This document shows, one piece after another, positions 45,244 through 52,805 of a stretch of 64,000 nucleotides of DNA; the first letter of the stretch is position 1, and every line of letters starts with the position of its first letter. Origin of the DNA: Aquimarina sp. ERC-38 (GTDB lineage: Bacteria > Bacteroidota > Bacteroidia > Flavobacteriales > Flavobacteriaceae); the NCBI RefSeq assembly GCF_026222555.1, contig NZ_CP098511.1, positions 3,763,501 through 3,827,500 on the forward strand. The letters are read 5' to 3'. The notes under the pieces were generated by a model, which searched no databases, was not told where the DNA came from, and saw only the letters and a list, made by a program, of their open reading frames with translations. The position numbers and the translations under genes were made by a program.

Positions 45244-45295
45244 GTTTTGAAACTAAACTATTCAAATTTCTAATTTAAACTTTGAGCTTTAGTTT

Positions 45296-45445
45296 AGGGA
45301 TCGAATGCTTGAAAATATTTGAAAGTTACTTTTCTACTTTTAAAAGTAAGACAATTTTATCATTTTGATTTTCAATATGATAATGATTAGTCATGATTCT
45401 TGGTTCTAGGAGCGATAGCGATCTTGAGTCCATTCCAGACAGTAA
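45296..45445 (+). repeat. MITE-like repeat M4, 5'-truncated
   Basis: About 150 bp matching the inner and right parts of M1/M2 (TTTTCAATATGATAATGATTAGTC, then GATTCTTGGTTCTAGGAGCGATAGCGATC, ending CCAGACAGTAA). The left terminal repeat is not recognisable. It accounts for most of the 341-bp gap before the next gene. Confidence 0.6.
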
Positions 45446-45584
45446 GAAATTAAAACTAAAATACCCCTAAAAACCCAAACTAATTCATAATTTTAAATTA
45501 AGGCCCATTTCGTATACAATAAAGTACGTTTACCTAAGCATATTTTTTGTAAAAAGCTTATATTTCCACTAAAGATTTTATAAA

Positions 45585-46385
45585 ATGACCCGAGCAGAAG
45601 TAATTCGTAGAAACAATATCTCTTTTCAGGGAGACGGCGAACAGGTTTTACTATTATCTCATGGATTTGGTTGTGACCAGAATATGTTTCGTTTTCTGAC
45701 CCCTGCCTTTAAAAAACAGTACAGAATCATACTTTTCGACCACGTAGGATGTGGCAAATCAGATTTGGACGCTTATCATTTTGAGAAGTATGAAAACCTT
45801 CGTGGATACGCTCAGGATATTATTGATATCTGTGAAGTCCTACAGTTAAAAGATGTGATTTTTATCGGACATTTAGTGAGTGCGGTTATTGGAGTACTGG
45901 CGTTTAACTTACGCCCTTACCACTTTTCAAAAATGGTATTGATTTGTCCTTCTCCTAAATATACAAATGAAAACGAGTATCACGGAGGTTTTGAAGCGCA
46001 AGACCTGGAAGAACTTATGGAAGTAATGGAAAATAACTATGAAGGCTGGGCTAGTTTTCTGGCTCCCGTAGTGATGAAGAATGAAGACAAACCTTTATTA
46101 GTAAAAGAACTGGAAGAATCTTTTAAAAGTATTGACCCTTTAATTACCCAGAACTTTGCAAGGGCTACTTTTTTCTCAGATAACCGAAATGACCTTAAAA
46201 AACTCACCATCCCTACCTTAATTCTACAATGCCAGGAAGATTCTATAGCTCCTAACAACGTAGGGCACTATGTACATAAGCAGATTAAAGGCAGTACCTT
46301 ATTAGAAATGAAAGCAACCGGTCACTGTCCGCACATGACCCATCCGGAAGAAACTATTGCTGCCATTCAATCTTTTTTATCGTAG
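45585..46385 (+). CDS. RsbQ-like alpha/beta hydrolase without nucleophile serine
   Basis: 266 residues of the RsbQ/strigolactone-receptor-like hydrolase type (SHGFGCDQNMFRFL, VGCGKSDLDAY, QCQEDSIAP, GHCPHMTHPEET). The nucleophile elbow reads GHLVSAVIG, so the catalytic serine expected at residue 97 is leucine. The codon is TTA, one base from the serine codon TCA. The Asp and His of the triad remain (ED near 223, GHCPH near 248). It is therefore probably not a hydrolase; it may be a ligand-binding partner or an inactivated copy. The next gene, 14 bp on, is a histidine kinase. Confidence 0.85.
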   Translation: MTRAEVIRRNNISFQGDGEQVLLLSHGFGCDQNMFRFLTPAFKKQYRIILFDHVGCGKSDLDAYHFEKYENLRGYAQDIIDICEVLQLKDVIFIGHLVSAVIGVLAFNLRPYHFSKMVLICPSPKYTNENEYHGGFEAQDLEELMEVMENNYEGWASFLAPVVMKNEDKPLLVKELEESFKSIDPLITQNFARATFFSDNRNDLKKLTIPTLILQCQEDSIAPNNVGHYVHKQIKGSTLLEMKATGHCPHMTHPEETIAAIQSFLS

Positions 46386-46399
46386 TAATTTTATAATAA

Positions 46400-47554
46400 A
46401 TGCATAAAGCTTTTGAAGAGTTACCTTGTTTTGTTATAAAAACTAATCCTATTGGGGAACTTCTTTATTATAATCGTTATACGACTGAGCAATTAGATCA
46501 TCAGACCACCTTTAAGAGTATTACAGATATCTTGACAAAAGGAAGCATTATATTTTTTGAAACCTATTTACTTCCATGTTTCTCAAACGAGACCATTAAA
46601 AATGAAGTGTTTCTTACTTTAAAAGGTAAAGACAAACGTATTCCCGTACTATTTAATATTAGTAAGAGTACTACTTCTACCGCCCCCGGATTGTTATTTA
46701 CCGGTCTACCAATTAAAAATCGTATTGCACAAGAAAAACAAATAATTGAGGATAAAAAGAAACTTGAACAGGAAAACCGGGAGAATAAGAAATATTTGGA
46801 TTTAAAAAAAAATCTAGAGCTACACCAGTTCCAACTAGAAGAAAAACTAAAAAATCAGTCGCGAATAAGTAACGAACATAGAGAGCTGAACAAAGTATTA
46901 TCTCATGATCTACAAGAACCTATCCGGAAAATAGGTTTATTTAGTGACCTCATTCTAGCTAACCCAAAAAAAGACAGAACACATTATTTGGAACGGATAA
47001 ACATTCTTGCAAATGATAATAGAAATTTACTTCGTAATATTCAAAAATATTTATTACTAGAAGAAACCTTTGAACCATACGATAGTACTACTATAGATGA
47101 AATTCTGATTGATGTTAAAGCAGATTTAAATGAGCAAGACTATCGTATACATATAGAAAATAAAGAAAACCTACAGTTCTTAGGAGATTATCGGCATTTG
47201 GTTTTTTTATTTACAGAAATAATTCGAAATTCGATTCAATTTGTTAAAGAAGATCAGCTTCCTACAATTTCAGTAAAAGTTGATTTGATTGAAAAAAATG
47301 TGTTTGAAATTTCTAAAGACCTTTATAAATACAAACCATTTTTAAGAATAATGATCACTGATAACAGTATAGGATTCGAAAAAAAATACGCAACAAAAAT
47401 CTTTGAACTCTTTCAAAAACTTCAGGTATCTAAAAATTTAGGATTGGGATTGTCCTATTGTAAAAAGATTGTACAGCTACACCAGGGGACAATTGAGTTT
47501 ATACATCCGGAACCCGGATCACAAGTTTTAGTAATTACACTTCCTAAAGAATAA
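46400..47554 (+). CDS. PAS-type sensor histidine kinase
   Basis: 384 residues, cytoplasmic with no transmembrane helix. The N-terminal PAS-like domain is at 1-110 (FVIKTNPIGELLYYNRYT). A coiled coil spans 112-165. The HisKA box VLSHDLQEPIRK has phospho-acceptor H169. The ATPase domain has N-box FTEIIRNSIQF, G1 ITDNSIGFEKK and G2 LGLGLSYCKKI. G1 has Ser where Gly is usual (DNGIGF). It follows the RsbQ-like gene by 14 bp. In Bacillus, RsbQ works with the PAS phosphatase RsbP, so a sensing pair is plausible here. Confidence 0.85.
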   Translation: MHKAFEELPCFVIKTNPIGELLYYNRYTTEQLDHQTTFKSITDILTKGSIIFFETYLLPCFSNETIKNEVFLTLKGKDKRIPVLFNISKSTTSTAPGLLFTGLPIKNRIAQEKQIIEDKKKLEQENRENKKYLDLKKNLELHQFQLEEKLKNQSRISNEHRELNKVLSHDLQEPIRKIGLFSDLILANPKKDRTHYLERINILANDNRNLLRNIQKYLLLEETFEPYDSTTIDEILIDVKADLNEQDYRIHIENKENLQFLGDYRHLVFLFTEIIRNSIQFVKEDQLPTISVKVDLIEKNVFEISKDLYKYKPFLRIMITDNSIGFEKKYATKIFELFQKLQVSKNLGLGLSYCKKIVQLHQGTIEFIHPEPGSQVLVITLPKE

Positions 47555-47663
47555 AGTTCTATAAACTATATCTGATAAAATCTTCGGATTAGTTTTGTAA
47601 CTATCATTTCATAGAAAAAAGAAAATTTTAGTCAATTACCGAAGGCTAATAGGCTTAAAATTA

Positions 47664-47826
47664 TCAGTGTCCTGTTAAAACAAATTAAAGTTTGTAAAGC
47701 ATAGTAAAATAAGGTGATACAAAACTTTAAAGTATTTGGAGGTTGCTTTTTTGTTTTTTTTGGAAGGAATTTGTTTTTAACATGGATAATTTTATAATAT
47801 TGATTTTTGATATTTTATAATCAACC
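47664..47826 (+). repeat. MITE-like repeat, left part (M5)
   Basis: Begins CAGTGTCCTGTTAAAACAA and follows the family sequence (TTTGTAAAGCATAGTAAAATAAGG, AAACTTTAAAGTATTTGG) up to TTTTATAAT, then breaks off. The missing right part appears at 49284, beyond the IS110 element. Confidence 0.6.
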
Positions 47827-47861
47827 CGTGGTGCATTTGAATAATAACTATTATCATAAAA

Positions 47862-47990
47862 TCCGTCAGTTCGAGTGCTTCGACCAAAGGAAGAAGTGTA
47901 TCGAGAACAAGGATTTTAGCCAAAAAAGCTATGTAGTCCTGAGTTAAACCGAAGGACTCGATATCCTCGACCAAGTCAAGGACAGGCTAT
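47862..47990. repeat. REP-like intergenic element
   Basis: Contains CCGTCAGTTCGAGTGCTTCG, GTATCGAGAAC, GTCCTGAGTT and GAAGGACTCGATATCCTCG. These short inverted words are typical of dispersed palindromic elements in flavobacterial genomes (from memory). They can pair as GTCCTGAG.../...GAAGGAC. No coding potential. Confidence 0.5.
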
Positions 47991-48077
47991 TTTTTCTTCA
48001 TTTCCTTACGAAAAAACACTCCTTTAGACTTGCATTAGCAAAATTATGTTTAATCTAATATATTTAAATCATTAAAA

Positions 48078-48239
48078 TTGAAAGAGAGCGGTTGTTGAAG
48101 TACACTAGTATCACTTAGAGTAAAACTCATAATTCGATTCAGACTTGAACAGCCTTCTTTATAGTAATCTCAAATAGAAATTAGGGTTCTTAAAGCCCAT
48201 TATCAAGGAGTCGAGTTATTATAAAGTGCCCTCTCTCAA
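48078..48239 (+). ncRNA. candidate IS110 bridge RNA
   Basis: The non-coding 5' end of the IS is bracketed by complementary segments TTGAAAGAGAG (48078) and CTCTCTCAA (48231-48239), enclosing 162 nt just before the transposase start. IS110-group elements are known to encode a bridge (seek) RNA here, whose loops pair with target and donor DNA. The internal loops were not resolved by eye. Confidence 0.45.
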
Positions 48240-48265
48240 CTTCGTTTCATGTTAAAGGCAAAACT

Positions 48266-49243
48266 ATGAAAAACATTTTTATCGGTATTGATGTATCTAA
48301 GAAAAACGTAGATATCAGTACCTTCAAAGACCAAACCTACACCTCAGAAGTAGTAGTCAATAAAACTAAGGAACTAACTAAGTTCTTTAAACAGTTTACA
48401 AACCAAAAGGTCCTTGTTGCCATGGAAAATACAGGAAGGTACAACTTCCCGCTTTATGAAGCACTGGCAGGGTTTGAGTTTGATGTTTACGTGGTTCACC
48501 CTATACATATAAAACGGAGTATTGGCCTTACCAGGGGGAAGAACGATAAGATAGATGCAAAACGTATTTGTAGTTTTTTACAAAAAAACTATAGTGACCT
48601 ACCCCAGTGGAAGCCAAATTCAAAGTTAGTGGACGAGTTTAAAATACTGCTTAGTGAGCGAAAGTCACTAGTTAAAAGGGAAGCTGCTTTAAAAAAACAG
48701 GTTAAAGAATTGAAAGTTATTAATTCCAAAGTAATAAACAAGTTGATTACTTCTAAGGGCAAACAAATAAAAGGGCTTAGCAAGAACATTGTTGAGGTGG
48801 AAAAAATGATCGTAGCACATTTGGAGAAAGACCATACCCTAAAGGAAGATGTAGAAAGGATAAAGAGTATCCCCGGTGTTGGTAAGGTAGTGGCGTGGAC
48901 CCTGCTGGCCAAAACAAATGGTTTTACCAGGCTATTAGACCCACGCAAACTAGGTTGTTTTGCAGGTGTTGTACCTTTTGAACAGCAATCCGGGACTAGC
49001 ATAAAAACTAAACCAAGGGTTTCTAAGATGGCAGATATGGAACTTAAATCCGTACTCCAGATGAGTGCCATGCGTTCGGTAAGGCTCAAAGATAGTTCCC
49101 TCAGGGTCTATTATGAAAGAAAACTAGCGGAGGGTAAAAACAAAATGAGCATCCTAAACGCAGTGAGGAATAAAATTATACACCTTGCCCTAGCACTTGT
49201 CAACAACAAAACTTATTACAAATTTAACTTGCAATTGTCATAG
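48266..49243 (+). CDS. IS110-family transposase
   Basis: 325 residues. The N-terminal DEDD (RuvC-like) domain has D9 (IGIDVSKKNVDI), E in MENTGRYNFPL (about 60) and D in KNDKIDAKRI (about 97-100). A coiled-coil middle is followed by the C-terminal Tnp_IS116/110 domain (SIPGVGKVVAWTLLAK, CFAGVVPFEQQSGTSIKTK), which carries the catalytic serine. Full length and apparently intact. Confidence 0.93.
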   Translation: MKNIFIGIDVSKKNVDISTFKDQTYTSEVVVNKTKELTKFFKQFTNQKVLVAMENTGRYNFPLYEALAGFEFDVYVVHPIHIKRSIGLTRGKNDKIDAKRICSFLQKNYSDLPQWKPNSKLVDEFKILLSERKSLVKREAALKKQVKELKVINSKVINKLITSKGKQIKGLSKNIVEVEKMIVAHLEKDHTLKEDVERIKSIPGVGKVVAWTLLAKTNGFTRLLDPRKLGCFAGVVPFEQQSGTSIKTKPRVSKMADMELKSVLQMSAMRSVRLKDSSLRVYYERKLAEGKNKMSILNAVRNKIIHLALALVNNKTYYKFNLQLS

Positions 49244-49283
49244 AAATCGAATTGACGCTTTTTAACCCAATTGTAGCAGAGGT

Positions 49284-49361
49284 ACAATTATTCTTAATTC
49301 TAGAAGCAATAGCGACCTGCCCGTCCGCAGGCGGGTCTTAAATCTTTACCAAACGTTAATA
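49284..49361 (+). repeat. MITE-like repeat, right part (M6)
   Basis: Begins ACAATTATTCTTAATTCTAG and follows the family sequence through GCGACCTGCCCGTCCGCAGGCGGGTCTT to CCAAACGTTAA. It complements the left part at 47664, so the two appear to be one MITE split by the IS110 insertion. Confidence 0.6.
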
Positions 49362-49387
49362 ATTTAAAATAGTAGTAATTTTACCAT

Positions 49388-50371
49388 ATGATGCAATTGA
49401 CAAAACCCATTCGCTGGGGAATTATAGGGGTAGGTAATGTTACCGAAGTAAAAAGTGCTCCGGCTTATCAAAAAACGGAAGGTTTTGAAATTTCCGCAGT
49501 AATGCGGAGGAATAAGGAAAAGTTGATAGATTACGCCAAACGTCACAATATTCAAAAGTGGTATACTGATGCCGATCAGTTAATTCACGATCCGGAAGTA
49601 GATGCGGTTTATATTGCTACCCCACCGGATTCACACTGCTACTACGGATTAAAAGTAGCAGATGCTGGTAAACCTTGTTGTATAGAGAAACCTTTAACTC
49701 CCTCCTATCAAGATTCTAAAAAAGTAGTTCAGGCATTTCAGGAGAAAAACATTTCATTATTTGTAGCTTACTACCGTAGGAGCTTACCCAGATTTGAACA
49801 AATCCGACAATGGCTTGCTGAAGAAAAGATAGGAAAAGTACGTCATATCCATTGGCACTTAAGCAGATCACCCAAACCTATTGACCTGACCAATCATAAA
49901 AACTGGCGAACCAATGCTGAAGTTGCACCAGGAGGCTATTTTGATGACCTTGCGAGTCATGGATTGGATTTATTTGCACACTACTTTGGGAATTATAAGG
50001 AAGTCCATGGAATTAGTACCAATCAACAACAATTATACAGCGCTAAAGATGCGCTCGCTGCTTCTTGGGTACATAAAAATGGAATTACCGGTACCGGATT
50101 ATGGAATTTCGGTAGCTTTATCAACCGGGATCAGGTTGAGATTTTAGGAAGTAAAGGAAGTATTCAATTTTCTATGTTTTGGGAAAACCCTTCAATTTTA
50201 AATGTAAATGGAAATATAGAAGAACATTTTATTAAACATCCACAGCACGTACAGCAATACCATGTAGAAAATATAAAAAAACACTTATTAGGAGAAGTAA
50301 AACACCCCTCAACAGGAATTTCCGGGTTACATACCAGTTGGGTGATGGATCGGATTCTAGGTAACATATAA
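49388..50371 (+). CDS. Gfo/Idh/MocA-family oxidoreductase
   Basis: 327 residues. The N-terminal Rossmann domain (WGIIGVGNVTEVKSAPAY, about 9-26) binds NAD(P). The catalytic lysine is in CCIEKPLTPSY (about 97). The C-terminal domain has GGYFDDLASHGLDLFAHYFG with the conserved Asp/His pair. It probably oxidises or reduces a sugar or cyclitol; the substrate is unknown. ATG ATG at 49388/49391 leaves the start ambiguous by one codon. A hairpin follows the stop. Confidence 0.92.
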   Translation: MMQLTKPIRWGIIGVGNVTEVKSAPAYQKTEGFEISAVMRRNKEKLIDYAKRHNIQKWYTDADQLIHDPEVDAVYIATPPDSHCYYGLKVADAGKPCCIEKPLTPSYQDSKKVVQAFQEKNISLFVAYYRRSLPRFEQIRQWLAEEKIGKVRHIHWHLSRSPKPIDLTNHKNWRTNAEVAPGGYFDDLASHGLDLFAHYFGNYKEVHGISTNQQQLYSAKDALAASWVHKNGITGTGLWNFGSFINRDQVEILGSKGSIQFSMFWENPSILNVNGNIEEHFIKHPQHVQQYHVENIKKHLLGEVKHPSTGISGLHTSWVMDRILGNI

Positions 50372-50393
50372 TAACACAACTTATATAAAATAG

Positions 50394-50421
50394 AAGAGTG
50401 CGATCTGGAAATCGCACTCTT
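50394..50421 (+). terminator. hairpin after oxidoreductase gene
   Basis: AAGAGTGCGAT pairs perfectly with ATCGCACTCTT around a 6-base loop, 22 bp after the stop. The T-run is short, and the hairpin may serve both strands. Confidence 0.65.
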
Positions 50422-50478
50422 ACTAACACATACATCTATTTTATAATCGCTATAGATGAACAAACAACTCTTTATATT

Positions 50479-51903
50479 TTAATTTCTTACAACCTCTATC
50501 GAATTACTTAGGGCAAATTCACCTTCAAGATCAGCAGCATTAGCTCCCATCACAGCCCCCTGTAAACCATCGTTAAAACGTAAGTACCAGATTAAACAAA
50601 CCCCAGTTCCAGCTCCATCAAAATTTACACCTTGTGCCGCCTGTAAAGTTGGTGGAAGCCCTAAAATATTTAATTTATCATCAGTAATAACCCAGGTGCT
50701 ATTGGCTCCGGTAGCCATAGAGCTATCTACGCCTAGATCCGTAGCAAAATCTGCAGTACCATCTACATCAAAAACATAAGGCCCTCCTGAAATTACACCA
50801 GGTACCACATTTTGTACTCTATTTACTTCAATAGGATTTGATAGATCAAAATCACCTTGAAGATCATTGGCATTAGCACCCATATCGGCTCCCATTAATT
50901 CACCATTAAACCGTAGATACCAAATAAAACAAATACCCGGTCCTGCACCATCAAAATTAACCATCTGTGCCGCTTCTAATGTAGGAGGTAATCCTAAAAT
51001 ATTACCTTGCTCATCAGTAATAACCCAAGTACTGTTTTCACCAGATGCTCTGGTTGCATCTAATGTCAGGTCAGTTGCAAAATCCGGAATACCATCTACC
51101 TGAAACTCATAAGGTCCTCCTGAGATAGTACCAGCGTTGGTTACTTCATTTCTAATGACTTCAATTGAATTACTTAAAGCAAATTCACCTTGAAGGTCAG
51201 CTGCATTAGCTCCCATTTCAGCACCTTCTAATCCGTCATTAAAACGTAAGTACCAGATTAAACACACCCCGGTTCCAGCAGCATCAAAATCTACTCCCTG
51301 TGTCGCTTCCAACGTTGGCGGAAGTCCTAAAATATTCAATTGATCGTCAGTAATAACCCAGGTACTATTAGCTCCGGTAGCCATAGAATCATCAACATCG
51401 AGATCCGTAGCAAAATCTGCCATATCATCAACATCAAATTCATAAGGCCCGCCGGAAATTACTCCAGGTACCACATTTTGAACTCTATTCACCTCTATCG
51501 AGTTGGATAGATCAAAATCTCCACTAAGATCATTAGCATTTGCTCCCATCTCTGCTCCTTCCAATTCGCCATTAAATCTTAAATACCAAATAAGACAAAC
51601 GCCTGGACCTGGATCGTCAAAATTCACCATCTGAGCTGCTTCCAGAGTTGGTGGTAAACCCAATATCATACCATCTGCGTCGGTAATTACCCATGAACTG
51701 TTGTCACCAACAGATTCAGCATCATCAAGACCTAAATCCGTAGCAAAATCAGGGATACCATCTACTTGAAAGTTATAGGGGCCTCCAGTAATGGTACCTG
51801 CATTTACTTCGCTACCATTGTCAATCACTTCATTGTCATCATCATCACAAGACGTAAAAGCTAAACCTATAGCTAGTAGTCCAATTAAAATTCTATTTTT
51901 CAT
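50479..51903 (-). CDS. acidic lipoprotein with four ~110-residue repeats
   Basis: 474 residues with lipoprotein signal LAFTSC (cysteine 19) followed by DDDDNE, favouring surface export. The rest is four tandem repeats (about 36-146, 147-256, 257-367, 368-474). Each has GGPY.F.VDG, FATDL, STWVITD, ILGLPPTLEA, GVCLIWYLRF and a closing DLSN.IEV. Each repeat has one cysteine. Repeats 1 and 3 resemble each other more than 2 or 4, and 2 resembles 4, so a two-repeat unit was duplicated. Similar repeats occur in flavobacterial surface proteins (from memory); function is unknown. Confidence 0.85.
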   Translation of the reverse strand: MKNRILIGLLAIGLAFTSCDDDDNEVIDNGSEVNAGTITGGPYNFQVDGIPDFATDLGLDDAESVGDNSSWVITDADGMILGLPPTLEAAQMVNFDDPGPGVCLIWYLRFNGELEGAEMGANANDLSGDFDLSNSIEVNRVQNVVPGVISGGPYEFDVDDMADFATDLDVDDSMATGANSTWVITDDQLNILGLPPTLEATQGVDFDAAGTGVCLIWYLRFNDGLEGAEMGANAADLQGEFALSNSIEVIRNEVTNAGTISGGPYEFQVDGIPDFATDLTLDATRASGENSTWVITDEQGNILGLPPTLEAAQMVNFDGAGPGICFIWYLRFNGELMGADMGANANDLQGDFDLSNPIEVNRVQNVVPGVISGGPYVFDVDGTADFATDLGVDSSMATGANSTWVITDDKLNILGLPPTLQAAQGVNFDGAGTGVCLIWYLRFNDGLQGAVMGANAADLEGEFALSNSIEVVRN

Positions 51904-51971
51904 ATTTTGGTAATTTTTATTTAAATCAAAATTACCAGATAATGATGAGATAAAATGTTAGCTACCTAACA

Positions 51972-52637
51972 CTAAGCAGCTAATAATCGAATTTGTTTAC
52001 GGTCAAAATCAATAATTTTATGATTTTTCAACTCGTTCATAGTAATATTAAGGGTAGAACGTGAGGTACCAATAAGATTAGCAATATCACTTTGTGTGTA
52101 TGGATGTTTAATAATAGTATCCCCGGTATTAGGGCAACAATATCCGTAATCTTCTTTTAATTCTGTAAAAAATTCAACCAGGCGGGTTTTTGTATCTTTA
52201 AAAAGTAGCAATTGTAAACGACGCTCTAACTTTCTAAAACGTAAACCCATAAATTTATAGATTTTTAAACTAAAAGAATGGTTATCTCGCATTAAGTCGT
52301 GCATGGTATCTACACTAATCGGACAAATAGAAGTTGATTTATCTACGGATTGTGCAAATTCGTTCCGAGTGTCTTCACCAAGAATTGCTTTTTCTCCAAA
52401 GATTTCTCCGCTAGTCAAAATAGCCTTAACTACTTCACTGCCATCTTCTGCATAATAACCTATTTTAACTTTACCCTTTTGGATAAGGTACACCTTTGTG
52501 GCAGAATCATCTTCAAAATAAATGTAATCACTTTTTTTGTAGGCTTTAAAAGTGTGATTTTTCTTGTAAGCTTTGAATTTGTGAGGACATAAAACCTTAA
52601 ACAGGTTAGAATCCTCAAAGAACCAGATTGTACTCAT
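51972..52637 (-). CDS. Crp/Fnr-family transcriptional regulator
   Basis: 221 residues. A cyclic-nucleotide-binding-type beta-roll lies at about 20-130 (VYLIQKGKVKIGYYAEDGSEVVKAILTSGEIFGEKAILGE). A long dimer helix is followed by the HTH_Crp motif (YTQSDIANLIGTSRSTLNITMNELKNHKII, about 178-207). The cAMP-contact residues of E. coli CRP are not conserved, so the ligand is unknown. It may control its neighbours, the repeat lipoprotein or aconitase, but no operator was identified. Confidence 0.92.
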   Translation of the reverse strand: MSTIWFFEDSNLFKVLCPHKFKAYKKNHTFKAYKKSDYIYFEDDSATKVYLIQKGKVKIGYYAEDGSEVVKAILTSGEIFGEKAILGEDTRNEFAQSVDKSTSICPISVDTMHDLMRDNHSFSLKIYKFMGLRFRKLERRLQLLLFKDTKTRLVEFFTELKEDYGYCCPNTGDTIIKHPYTQSDIANLIGTSRSTLNITMNELKNHKIIDFDRKQIRLLAA

Positions 52638-52751
52638 TTTGTTTGTAGTGTATTAGTGTTTGTTTAAATGTGTGTAATAACAAACAGTTGGTCGTAGTTT
52701 CTTGATAATCTTTACATAGAAGTGAAATTTTAACACTTATTTAATAATCAA

Positions 52752-52783
52752 AAAAAACCGCTTGTAAAAACAAGCGGTTTTTT
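52752..52783 (-). terminator. aconitase terminator
   Basis: AAACCGCTTG pairs perfectly with CAAGCGGTTT around AAAAA. On the minus strand it is followed by a T-run, about 20 bp after the aconitase stop. Confidence 0.85.
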
Positions 52784-52805
52784 AAAGTGTATATTCTGTT
52801 TTAAA

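Larger units (their letters stand above)
48050..49283 (+). mobile_element. IS110-family insertion sequence
   Basis: Contains one intact IS110 transposase preceded by about 200 bp of non-coding DNA, as in IS110-group elements. There are no terminal inverted repeats, so the outer limits are approximate. The right limit is placed where the MITE sequence resumes (about 49284). The left limit could be as far out as 47827. Confidence 0.7.

Noticed and set aside
47792..47974. 60-residue minus-strand frame near the REP-like element
   Set aside because: It spans MITE and REP sequence with no protein-like pattern or start context.
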